A DNA stretch of 40,238 nucleotides from Terriglobia bacterium (lineage in GTDB: Bacteria > Acidobacteriota > Terriglobia > Terriglobales > Acidobacteriaceae): assembly GCA_020073285.1 (NCBI GenBank), contig JAIQFM010000014.1:1-40238 (forward strand), read 5' to 3'. The stretch's first letter is position 1; each line of letters begins with the position of its first letter. The position numbers and the translations under genes were made by a program. The notes under the pieces are model-generated. The model searched no databases, was not told the DNA's origin, and saw nothing but the letters and a program-made list of their open reading frames with translations. This document shows, in pieces, positions 17,469 to 25,065 of this stretch.

Positions 17469-18902
17469 CTTTGGCGCTTTCTCCTGCAACAACTCCCACG
17501 CGCGCTCGACGTCATCCCAGGTTGTTCCCAGGTTCCCGATCGCCAAGCGCAGCGCCACCTGTCCGTGAAGCACGGTGTGAGAGATAAAGACTTCGCCGGT
17601 GGAGTTCGCCGACTCCATCAGGGCGCTGTTTTCCTCGTTCGTTCCCTTGTAGCGGAAGCAAACCACGGAGAACGGCACGGGCGCGACCACCTCGAAACGC
17701 GGATCACTCCGAACCACCTGCTCAAAGCGTTTCGCCCACGCGATGTGGGAGCGGAGGATTGCCTGGATGCGCTCGCGTCCGAAGTAGCGCATCATGAACC
17801 ACAGCTTAAGCGCGCGGAAGCGCCGCCCCAGCGGCACGCCGAGGTCGGAGGCGGTAAGGTTCAACGCGCCCGGGCCGCCGGCGGCTTGCAGGTAGTCCGG
17901 AATCAGCGAGAATGCGCGCCGCAAAATCTCCGGACGCCGCGTAAAGAAGGCGCTCAGGTCCACGGGCGTAAACAGCCATTTGTGCGCGTTCACCACCAGC
18001 GAGTGTGCGCGCTCGGCGCCGCGCAGGATGTGCTGGTACTCCGGCAGGATCGCTGCCGCGCCCGCGTACGCGGCATCAATGTGCAGCCAGAGGCCATATC
18101 TTTCCGCGATATCGGCCATGGCAGAGACCGGGTCCACGCTGGTGGTTGACGTGGTCCCGACCGTCGCCACCACGCAAAACGGACGCTTGCCGCCGGCGAG
18201 GTCCTTCTCGATCGCCTCCACTAGCGCCTCCGGGCGCAGCCGGAATTCGGCGTCGGAGGGGATTTTCCGCACGTTGTTCTGCCCGATGCCGAGTGCGATC
18301 GCCCCCTTCTCCACCGACGCATGCGATTCCTGCGAGGTGTACAGCGTCAGGATCGGCCGCGCACCTTCGGTGCGCACGTTGGGATCGGCCATGTCGCGGG
18401 CGGCGGCGATGGCGTGCAGAGTGCTGATCGACGCCGTGTCGTAAATAATGCCGAAGTAATCGTCGGGCAGGCCCATCCACTGCCGCAGCCAGCCCAGCGC
18501 CACCTGCTCCAGCTCGGAAATTGCCGGGGAACTCTTCCAGCTCAGGCCGTTGGTGTTCAGCGCCGCCGACAGCGCCTCGGCCAGGATCGCGGGGGCGGAT
18601 CCGGTGCACGCGAAGTACGCCATGAAACGCGGATGGTTCCAGTGCGTGACCGCCGGCAGAATAATGTTGTCGAAATCCTTCAGGATGGCGTCGTACGACT
18701 CACCCTTGTCGGGGGCGGAGCGCGGCAGCGCGACAGTCAGATCGCCTGGCTTGACCTTGGGCAGCACCGGGTAATCGCGCGTGTGCTCAAGATAGTGCGC
18801 GATCCAGTCAACCACTTCGTGGCCTGCGCGGCGGAAATCCTCGACGTAGGCGGGCCAGTCTTGTTCCTGCGTGGCGGCCGCGCCGGGACGAGTGCTCGAC
18901 AT
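17460..18902 (-). CDS. Group II PLP-dependent decarboxylase, aromatic amino acid type
   Basis: The product is 480 residues from ATG 18902, which follows AGGAG. It belongs to the aromatic-L-amino-acid decarboxylase family. The N-terminal part has HPRFMAYFACTGSAPAILAEAL; the PLP site includes SQESHASVEKGA (stacking His), LWLHIDAAYAGAA (Asp) and NAHKWLFTPVD, whose Lys forms the Schiff base. The usual glycine before TAS is replaced in IIYDTASISTL. The likely substrates are Trp, Tyr, Phe or DOPA, but this cannot be fixed from sequence. It is divergent from the methyltransferase operon, with an octamer array between them. Confidence 0.92.
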   Translation of the reverse strand: MSSTRPGAAATQEQDWPAYVEDFRRAGHEVVDWIAHYLEHTRDYPVLPKVKPGDLTVALPRSAPDKGESYDAILKDFDNIILPAVTHWNHPRFMAYFACTGSAPAILAEALSAALNTNGLSWKSSPAISELEQVALGWLRQWMGLPDDYFGIIYDTASISTLHAIAAARDMADPNVRTEGARPILTLYTSQESHASVEKGAIALGIGQNNVRKIPSDAEFRLRPEALVEAIEKDLAGGKRPFCVVATVGTTSTTSVDPVSAMADIAERYGLWLHIDAAYAGAAAILPEYQHILRGAERAHSLVVNAHKWLFTPVDLSAFFTRRPEILRRAFSLIPDYLQAAGGPGALNLTASDLGVPLGRRFRALKLWFMMRYFGRERIQAILRSHIAWAKRFEQVVRSDPRFEVVAPVPFSVVCFRYKGTNEENSALMESANSTGEVFISHTVLHGQVALRLAIGNLGTTWDDVERAWELLQEKAPKSR

Positions 18903-18947
18903 AAGGGCTCCTGAATGCAAGATGAAACCACTTATTGTAATCGCGGC

Positions 18948-19031
18948 GGTCTCTCGGTCGATCAGTCTCTCCGTCTATCGGTCACAATGATGCAGCACTG
19001 ATCGACCGATCGACCGAAAGACTGATGGACC
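18948..19031. repeat. Octamer array, inverted arms, family GGTCNNTC (second copy)
   Basis: The left arm (18948-18983) has four full 8-bp units matching GGTCNNTC. The right arm (19000-19031) has four units matching GANNGACC. The last 12 bases of the right arm are identical to the matching positions of the first copy (3553-3564). This copy lies between two divergent gene starts rather than at a stop codon. Confidence 0.9.
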
Positions 19032-19050
19032 ATCACGGTACAATTCCATC

Positions 19051-19374
19051 GTGACAAGCGCGTCCAATCCGCGCCTGCAGCGCGTCCTCGACCAGCTCAA
19101 GCTGTACGAGCATCCGCTGCTGGTGTTCGACGCGCGCCAGCAGGGCGAAGGCGTGGAGGTGATCGTCAACTTCCGCAATCCCGCGGTGCCGGTGCATACC
19201 TACTACTTCAGCATGCATCCGCGCGATCTCGATCATCCGCAGTTCGAGTGGACGTTTCAGAACCAGCTCTTCGCCTGCCTGCACGATTACTTGATCGAGA
19301 TGTTCGTACGCACGCCGCAAACCAAACAAGCCGACGCGCGCGCACGTGCGCTGGAAGAGGACATCGGCAGTTGA
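19051..19374 (+). CDS. Hypothetical protein upstream of MidA-like methyltransferase
   Basis: The product is 107 residues starting at GTG. It is soluble with an alpha/beta pattern (LYEHPLLVFDARQQGEGVEVIVNF, PVHTYYFSMHPRDLDHPQFEW) and a helical C-terminus (LFACLHDYLIEMFVRT). No family was recognised. Its TGA overlaps the TTG start of the following methyltransferase, implying translational coupling and perhaps a shared complex. The start is chosen because the frame cannot extend sensibly into the octamer array. Confidence 0.75.
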   Translation: MTSASNPRLQRVLDQLKLYEHPLLVFDARQQGEGVEVIVNFRNPAVPVHTYYFSMHPRDLDHPQFEWTFQNQLFACLHDYLIEMFVRTPQTKQADARARALEEDIGS

Positions 19375-20513
19375 CCCTCCGCGACTACATCGAGCGGGAA
19401 ATCCGCGAGCGCGGGCCGATTCCGTTCTCGCGCTACATGGAGCTGTGCCTCTACGGTGCGCCCGCCGGCGATCCGCCCGGATTCTATTCCCGCGCGCGCG
19501 AACGATTCGGCAAAGCGGGAGACTTCTACACTTCCAGCGACGTACACGCCGTTTTCGGGCGTCTGCTAGCGCGGCAGTTCGACGAGATGTGGCGCGTGCT
19601 GGATTCTCCACCGCGCATTGACTTGGTCGAGCTCGGGCCGGGGCGCGGTTTGTTGGCGCAGGACGTGCTCGACTGGACGGCCAAGAAATTCCCGCATTTC
19701 GATCACGCGCTGCACTACACGCTGGTCGAGGGTTCGCCCGAACTGGCGCGACGATTGCAGGAGCGCTTCGCGGATCGTATCGCGCACGGTACAGTGGAGG
19801 TGCTAACCAGCCTCGACGATTTTCGTGGGAAGTACGACAACGCCATCGTGTTCGCCAACGAATTCTTCGACGCGCTTCCGGTGGAGATCGTCTCCGAGCG
19901 CGGGCAAGTGTACGTCGGCGCGGAGAACGGGCGGTTCTTCGAATTGTACCGGCCGCCAACGCCCGCGGTGCACGAGTTCCTCGACCGCTACGGCGTGCGT
20001 CCGGAAGCAGGCGAGCGCGTGGAAGCCTGTACCGCGGCTTTGCCATGGCTGAAAACGCTGGCTGCCGTTGTGCGGCGCGGGTTCGCCGTCTTCATTGATT
20101 ACGGCTACACGCGCGAGGAGCAGCTTGCCGGGCGGCATCGCGATACGTTGATGACCTATCGCCGGCACCAGGTGGGAACGAATCCATACGAAGCTCCCGG
20201 AGAACAGGACATCACCGCGCACGTGAATTTCACCGCCCTGAGCGCAGCCGGGAAAGCGGCCGGGTTCGATCCGCTGGCGCTGGTGACGCAAGCGCAATTT
20301 CTGATGGGCATCGGGGAAGAGAATCAGTTCGCGGACGCGTTTGAAGAATGTCAACTGCCGCAGGAGCGGGCCAAGGTCGCGCTGCAACTGAAGCATATAG
20401 CGACCCCGGTGGGAATGGGCGAAGTGTTCGACGTGCTGGTTCTTGGGCGAGGCGTCACGCCACGTGCTGCTGCCGGACTGAGTGGCCTCAAGTTCGCCCG
20501 GAAAGGTTTCTAG
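19371..20513 (+). CDS. SAM-dependent methyltransferase, MidA/NDUFAF7 family
   Basis: The product is 380 residues. TTG 19371 is taken as the start because it overlaps the preceding stop and begins the conserved LRDYIEREIRERGPIPFSRYM. The family pattern continues with GDFYTSSDVHAVFGRLLARQ, then the SAM-binding loop LVELGPGRGLLAQDVL, VFANEFFDALPVEIV and FVIDYGYTREEQ-like sequence. In eukaryotes NDUFAF7/MidA methylates an arginine of a complex I subunit; the bacterial role is less clear. The final codons (Gly-Phe-stop) lie at the edge of a heptamer array that supplies the TAG. Confidence 0.9.
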   Translation: MTLRDYIEREIRERGPIPFSRYMELCLYGAPAGDPPGFYSRARERFGKAGDFYTSSDVHAVFGRLLARQFDEMWRVLDSPPRIDLVELGPGRGLLAQDVLDWTAKKFPHFDHALHYTLVEGSPELARRLQERFADRIAHGTVEVLTSLDDFRGKYDNAIVFANEFFDALPVEIVSERGQVYVGAENGRFFELYRPPTPAVHEFLDRYGVRPEAGERVEACTAALPWLKTLAAVVRRGFAVFIDYGYTREEQLAGRHRDTLMTYRRHQVGTNPYEAPGEQDITAHVNFTALSAAGKAAGFDPLALVTQAQFLMGIGEENQFADAFEECQLPQERAKVALQLKHIATPVGMGEVFDVLVLGRGVTPRAAAGLSGLKFARKGF

Positions 20514-20534
20514 TTTCTGGTTTCTAGTTTCTAG
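20507..20534. repeat. Heptamer array TTTCTAG, left boundary of bIVP cassette
   Basis: Four consecutive 7-bp units related to TTTCTAG. The array contains the stop codons of both the methyltransferase (20511-20513) and the convergent bIVP gene (20524-20526). Its inverted partner is at 20956-20980. Confidence 0.9.
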
Positions 20535-20907
20535 TGGCCGGTTCGGATTCGGCTTCCGACATAACTTCGATGAGCCGATGAAGGATTCTGCTGACCTCGC
20601 CCGATCTCTCCATGAATTCCTTGAGCGCCGGTTCGCGCATGTAGCCTAGGTTGGACGCGATCAGCAGTTGGGTTTCGAGCTCCAGCAACGATCCGCGCGC
20701 TTGGCCGAGAAAGTGGCGGAAGTCCTTCTTCGATAGGCGCCCTTGCCCTTCTGCGATGTTGCTCGGAACGGATACCGCCGCCCTCCGTATCTGCGAAGTC
20801 AATCCGTAGATTTCTTCCTTGGGAAATTGTTTCGTCAGTCTGTAAACGAATGTCACCAGTTCAATACTTTTTTGCCAAACGATCAACTCACGGTATGAAT
20901 GCGCCAT
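20524..20907 (-). CDS. Four-helix-bundle protein (23S rRNA intervening-sequence family)
   Basis: The product is 127 residues from ATG 20907. It matches the bIVP/S23 family: YRELIVWQKSIELV, then LPKEEIYGLTSQIRRAA-like sequence, VSVPSNIAEGQGRLSKKDF and HFLGQARGSLLELETQLLIA. The family forms homopentameric four-helix bundles and was first seen inside 23S rRNA intervening sequences flanked by inverted repeats; relatives include Avd of diversity-generating retroelements. Here the gene stands alone, bracketed by inverted heptamer arrays, and its last three residues and stop are encoded by the array. No reverse transcriptase or rRNA is nearby. Function unknown. Confidence 0.92.
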   Translation of the reverse strand: MAHSYRELIVWQKSIELVTFVYRLTKQFPKEEIYGLTSQIRRAAVSVPSNIAEGQGRLSKKDFRHFLGQARGSLLELETQLLIASNLGYMREPALKEFMERSGEVSRILHRLIEVMSEAESEPATRN

Positions 20908-20955
20908 TGAAACTCCCGCCCGCAGAAAATACTCCATCGGGCGTAAACTTAGCCA

Positions 20956-20980
20956 CCAGAAACTAGAAACTAGAAACTTA
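20956..20980. repeat. Heptamer array CTAGAAA, right boundary of bIVP cassette
   Basis: Three 7-bp units related to CTAGAAA, the reverse complement of the left-boundary word, followed by CTTA that includes the stop codon of the M1-like gene (20978-20980). With the left array it encloses 474 bases including both arrays. Confidence 0.9.
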
Positions 20981-23053
20981 CTCCCCCTCTTTCGCCGCTT
21001 CCTTCCGTTGATACGGCGTGGAGAGATATTTCCGGGCTTCTTCCATGGCGCCCTGGGTGTTGTCGTTGGTCTGCAGCGCCTGGCGGTATTCGTTGGTGGC
21101 GCGGTCGCGCTGCCCGGTCACGTCAAAAATCTTGCCGAGTTGGATGTGGCTCCAGACTTCGGTCCAGCGCGGTTCGCCATCGCCGTTTAGCGACTCGCGG
21201 TAAGCGTTGGCTGCGGCCTGGTAATTCTTCTGCAGGAAAAACACCTCGGCGATGCGGTAATGCGCCAGCGAGCTGTGTTTGTTGGCGTCGAGCGCTTTCT
21301 GGAACTCCTGCAGCGCGGCGGCCAGGTCGCCCTGCTCCACCAGTCCCTGGCCGCGCATGATGGAGGCGCGCACCTTCAGCTCCGTCGAGTTCTTGAGCAC
21401 GCGGTTGTCGGGATCGATCACGATCCGCCGCGGCTTGCCGAACGTCTCTACCTGGAACGCGGAATTGGTGCCCGCCACTTCCACGCGCTTGGTCTCGCTC
21501 TGGCCGTCGGTGTCGATCTTCAATTCCACCGGCATGCGAAACAGGTCGAGGTCCTGCGCAATCTCGCCCACCACCCGGAAGCCCTTGGCGACGCGGTACA
21601 CCGTGTACTTGGCCTTAAATTCGGGCGCGCCGGTGGAGTCGATCCACTGCGAGAAGAACCACGTCAGTTGCTGGCCGTAATTCTGCTCCGCGATCTTGCG
21701 GAAATCGTCCACCGTCGCGGGTTTGCCCGTGTACTGCTGCAAGAACGTGCGTACGGTCTTATCAAACGCGGCATCGCCGATCACCCAGCGCAGCATGTTG
21801 AGGATGATCGCTCCCTTGTCGGTGACCAGCGCCTGGAACTCCGGCGCGAAGGGGTCGAGACGCCCGACGCTGGACAGGGGCACGGTGTCGTAGGCCAGCG
21901 CGCCGACTTCCAGGTCCTTGATCGCCTCGTTAAACGCAGCCTCACCCGCCGCCGACTCGACGTAGCGCGCCTCCGCATAGCGCGCGAAGCCGTCGCTCAG
22001 CCACCAGTCGCTCTTGCTCGCGGGGCTGACGTCGGCGCCCCACCACTGATGCGCGATGGTGTTGGCCAGCAGGCGATAGTTCAATTTGCCAGACAGCGCG
22101 CGCGAAGACATCGCCGCCACTTCCGGCGCCCAGGCGCTGGGAACGGTGTCGTCGGGAATCTCCACGATGTTCAGGCTGTTCGACAGCGGCGGGCCCAGGT
22201 TCGCGGTGAAGAACTGGAACTCGCGCGCCGCCGTTTCGGTGTAGTTGGACACCAGGTCCTTGTGCGCCGGCTTGAAAAAGACGCGCAGGTTCAGACCGAC
22301 CTCGTTGCTGCGGCTTTCCTCGAACTTGCCCGCGATGATGGTTCCCGGAAAGCTCGGTTTGTCCCAGACGAAGGTGAAGGTCTTGCCGCCCTGCAGGGCG
22401 GGCAACTGCGGCTCAGGCGCTGGCGCAGGCGCGCGTCCGCGAGCGCGCGACGGCAGCGGCTCCTTCACCGGACGCGCGGGTGCGGTGGCTGCCGCGGAAC
22501 CCTGCGCGCCGCTGCCGATCACGGTCCATCCCGCGGGCACGGTGATCTTCATCGTCGCGGTGAAGCGGTTGGTGCCGTAGCCGCTCATCGGGAACCAGCG
22601 CCCGGTGTACAGCAGGTAGCTGGTGTCGTCGCCGACGTACGCCAGCTTCAACCCTTGCACCGGGCTGTCCTCGCCGGAGGAGAGGGTGCCCTCGTAATCG
22701 ATCTGCAGCGTGGTGCTGGCGTCCTTCGTCAACCCGCTGGGCAGCGCGATGCGGATGGAATTGTCCTGCGTGATGCGCTCGGCGGAGAGCGCGTGTCCCT
22801 CGGCATCGGCGATGCGCGTCGGGCGTAGCGCGTTGTGCAACTCGAAGCTGGCGACGCTGAGGTCTTCCAACGCCGTGAACTTGACGCGAGTGTGGGCGAT
22901 CAGGCGGTGCGTTTTCGGCTGCAGCTCGGCTTCGATCTGGTAGTCGTCAACCCGCAGGCGTGCTCGGTCGGCGGCCGCGGCGGGCAGCGCCAGCGCCGCC
23001 ACGCAGACTAGCAAGGGAAGAACGCGCCTCCGGGACCGTGGTGCTACGTGCAT
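20978..23053 (-). CDS. M1-aminopeptidase-like protein without catalytic residues, with C-terminal TPRs
   Basis: The product is 691 residues from ATG 23053. Residues 1-28 are a signal peptide. The M1 beta-saddle and peptidase-like domains are recognisable, but the zinc motif HEXXH reads NTIAHQWWG (Asn331, Thr332, His335), the third ligand Glu in NEGF is Asp354 (LSDGF), and the exopeptidase GAMEN motif reads AAMSS. The enzyme should therefore be inactive as an aminopeptidase. A low-complexity Ala/Pro stretch lies around 186-222. Residues about 590-680 contain TPR-like repeats (SSLAHYRIAEVFFLQKNYQAA). It probably has a periplasmic binding or scaffold role. Confidence 0.88.
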   Translation of the reverse strand: MHVAPRSRRRVLPLLVCVAALALPAAAADRARLRVDDYQIEAELQPKTHRLIAHTRVKFTALEDLSVASFELHNALRPTRIADAEGHALSAERITQDNSIRIALPSGLTKDASTTLQIDYEGTLSSGEDSPVQGLKLAYVGDDTSYLLYTGRWFPMSGYGTNRFTATMKITVPAGWTVIGSGAQGSAAATAPARPVKEPLPSRARGRAPAPAPEPQLPALQGGKTFTFVWDKPSFPGTIIAGKFEESRSNEVGLNLRVFFKPAHKDLVSNYTETAAREFQFFTANLGPPLSNSLNIVEIPDDTVPSAWAPEVAAMSSRALSGKLNYRLLANTIAHQWWGADVSPASKSDWWLSDGFARYAEARYVESAAGEAAFNEAIKDLEVGALAYDTVPLSSVGRLDPFAPEFQALVTDKGAIILNMLRWVIGDAAFDKTVRTFLQQYTGKPATVDDFRKIAEQNYGQQLTWFFSQWIDSTGAPEFKAKYTVYRVAKGFRVVGEIAQDLDLFRMPVELKIDTDGQSETKRVEVAGTNSAFQVETFGKPRRIVIDPDNRVLKNSTELKVRASIMRGQGLVEQGDLAAALQEFQKALDANKHSSLAHYRIAEVFFLQKNYQAAANAYRESLNGDGEPRWTEVWSHIQLGKIFDVTGQRDRATNEYRQALQTNDNTQGAMEEARKYLSTPYQRKEAAKEGE

Positions 23054-23414
23054 GAAAAATCTCCGGCTACCTACCCGCTGATTTTCGATGAACAGGCCCG
23101 CGGAAAAGATGCGCTCAGGCCAGTTCCGGGCAGAGCTGTTGGCATTGCAAACGGATGAGGCCGACTGCTGATTAGGGGAAAACAACATCCAAGCGGCTGC
23201 TGATCCACTATTACTTTAACCCAGCCGAGCCTGGTTCGTCGCGCCGAGGCCCGAGGATTCAGCCGCGCAGTGTCGTGGCTCGTCCCAAATTCCTTGTCCC
23301 CAGCACGGGAGGGAGTAAAATCCCGGACACGCAATCCGTGGGGTCTTCACCACGATCTTAATTTCGGCCTTGTAACCGTCCAGCCCTCCGGCTGTCTTGT
23401 GGGAGGAAGTCGGA
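23054..23414. other. Divergent intergenic region
   Basis: About 360 bases separate the M1-like and VWFA genes. No gene was supported. A possible promoter for the VWFA gene is TTGTCC (23294-23299), a 16-base spacer, then TAAAAT (23316-23321). No heptamer array was seen here. Confidence 0.4.
23294..23321 (+). promoter_or_regulatory. Candidate promoter for the VWFA protein
   Basis: TTGTCC and TAAAAT are separated by 16 bases, about 94 bases before the ATG. Weak evidence by eye. Confidence 0.3.
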
Positions 23415-24434
23415 ATGCCCTTTCTGACCAGGTTCCGTACATCGGCGCAGATCGCGTGCCTGCTTGCGTTCGGGTTGACATCGTTCGCGCAGGCGCCACC
23501 GGCCTCTCAGGACGCTCTCCTGCCGCACGTGAACTCGCCCACGGCGCCGGAGCTGCCGGAAAGCGAGACCCTCCACGCGCGCGTGGACGAGGTCAACGTG
23601 GTGTTCACCGTCACCGAGAACTCCGGCAGGTTCGTGAGCCAGCTTTCGCTCGGAGACCTCGACGTGCTCGACAACCGCCGCGCTCCGGAACGAATCAGCT
23701 ATTTCCAGCAGGAGAGCGACTTGCCGCTGCGCGTCGGGCTGCTGGTGGACCTGAGCGACTCCGTGACCGGCCGTTTCGAATACGAAAAAAAGGCCGCCAT
23801 TACCTTCCTGCAAAAGGTGCTGCGGCCCAATGTGGATGAGGCATTCCTGGTGGGCTTCGCCAGCCGCGTGAACCTGCTGCAGGATTTCACCGGCGACGTC
23901 GGCGCCCTCTCGCGGGCGGTGCAGCGCATGAAGCTGGGGGGCGACACGCGGCTCTACGACGCCATCAAGTTCGCGGCCGCCAAGCTCCGCGGCGGTTCCC
24001 CCATGGGCTTGAGCCGGCGCGCCATCATCGTGATCAGCGACGGCGTGGACACGCGCAGCGATGCCCTCATGTACGAGGCGATCCAGGCGGCGCTGCACGC
24101 CGAAGCGGCGCTGTTTGCGCTCAGTTCGAACGAAATCACGCCACACGAGTATCCGGTCGGGGAAGCTGTCCTGGAGTTGGTCACGCGTCCCACCGGCGGC
24201 AGCGTCCTGCGCGCCCACAGCAAGTCCGAAATCGTGCAGGCGTTCCGTAAGATCGAGAACGCGCTGCGGAGCCAGTACGTCGTCGGCTACAAACCGGCTG
24301 ACTTCCAGCGCGATGGAAACTTCCGTACCATTCAGATCGTGCCCCGCAAGCACAAGCTGCACGTGCAGTGCCGTCGCGGTTATTTTGCCCCGCGGGAAGA
24401 GCAGGTGAGCGCTTTCCACGCCACCGCGCCGTGA
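23415..24434 (+). CDS. VWFA-related exported protein (acidobacterial type)
   Basis: The product is 339 residues from ATG 23415 after GGGAGGAAG. Residues 1-27 are a signal peptide (IACLLAFGLTSFAQA). The VWFA-related domain found in large numbers in acidobacteria starts with VNVVFTVTENSGRFVSQLSLGDLDVLDN. The metal-ion adhesion motif DLSDS occurs in GLLVDLSDSVTGRF, with later conserved GGDTRLYDAI and IIVISDGVDTRS. The C-terminus is SQYVVGYKPADFQRDGNFR then RRGYFAP. It is probably a periplasmic or outer-surface binding protein; the ligand is unknown. Confidence 0.92.
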   Translation: MPFLTRFRTSAQIACLLAFGLTSFAQAPPASQDALLPHVNSPTAPELPESETLHARVDEVNVVFTVTENSGRFVSQLSLGDLDVLDNRRAPERISYFQQESDLPLRVGLLVDLSDSVTGRFEYEKKAAITFLQKVLRPNVDEAFLVGFASRVNLLQDFTGDVGALSRAVQRMKLGGDTRLYDAIKFAAAKLRGGSPMGLSRRAIIVISDGVDTRSDALMYEAIQAALHAEAALFALSSNEITPHEYPVGEAVLELVTRPTGGSVLRAHSKSEIVQAFRKIENALRSQYVVGYKPADFQRDGNFRTIQIVPRKHKLHVQCRRGYFAPREEQVSAFHATAP

Positions 24435-24480
24435 GGAAATTGAGAATGTCGGATTTCAGTGCAAATTGAACGGCGCCACG

Positions 24481-24513
24481 CTGGCCGCCCCCATCGCCAT
24501 GACGGGCGGCCAG
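24481..24513. terminator. Hairpin between convergent genes
   Basis: CTGGCCGCCC (24481-24490) and GGGCGGCCAG (24504-24513) form a perfect 10-bp stem with a 13-base loop, midway between the VWFA gene and the convergent secreted protein gene. No T-run follows, so factor-independent termination is uncertain. Confidence 0.5.
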
Positions 24514-24551
24514 AGCAGCGAGAAGAAGTGTGAAGGTCAGCGACGGCGTTC

Positions 24552-24956
24552 TTAGGGCTTGGCCACGTGCCAGACCTTGTTGAAGCCCTCGCCTGTCGTA
24601 TCGCCGGGCTTGCTGTCCTTGGCAAACGTATAAAGCGGTTTGCCCTTGTAGGCCCATTGCTTGGCGCCGTCATCGCGGGTCAGCACCGTCCACTCACCCG
24701 CGGGCTTAGCGTCCGCCGATGCGGCCAACGCAGGCCAATTCTGCGCGCAGGGCCCGTTGCAGGTCGATTTCCCCGGCATAGTGTCTTTATCGAAGGTGTA
24801 CAGCGTCATACCCTTGGAGTCGGCCAGAACCTCCCCGGCAGCGGTTTTCTGCACCTTGACCCCGGCCGGCAGCGGTGCCTTTTTGTCGGCGTAGCTGCCG
24901 GCGGAGGTGGCAAGAAGGAGAACGAGAGTCATTCCCAGCGTGCTTATGATTCGCAT
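24552..24956 (-). CDS. Exported repeat protein of the COG4315 type
   Basis: The product is 134 residues from ATG 24956; the longer frame upstream has no motif. Residues 1-23 are a signal peptide (TLVLLLATSAGSYA). Two copies of the family repeat follow: VLADSKGMTLYTFDKDTMPGKSTC around 43-66 and WAYKGKPLYTFAKDSKPGDTTG around 101-122, with CNGPCAQNWPAL between them. This is the pattern of the 'secreted repeat of unknown function' lipoproteins. No lipobox cysteine is obvious, so it is probably periplasmic. Function unknown. Confidence 0.88.
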   Translation of the reverse strand: MRIISTLGMTLVLLLATSAGSYADKKAPLPAGVKVQKTAAGEVLADSKGMTLYTFDKDTMPGKSTCNGPCAQNWPALAASADAKPAGEWTVLTRDDGAKQWAYKGKPLYTFAKDSKPGDTTGEGFNKVWHVAKP

Positions 24957-25065
24957 GTTAAATTCTCCTGAACAAGAATCTTCTGGTTCAGCCCCGAATC
25001 GCTCGCATTGTACGCTCATGGCCGGACCTTAAACTCGCCGAGAGGCGGCAAAAGGAAATCCGGAC

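Noticed and set aside
20524..20907. Diversity-generating retroelement
   Set aside because: The bundle protein is related to Avd, but there is no reverse transcriptase or template/variable repeat in the window.
21260..22828. 522-codon open frame opposite the M1-like gene
   Set aside because: High-GC antisense shadow with Arg/His-rich composition and no ribosome site or recognisable domain.
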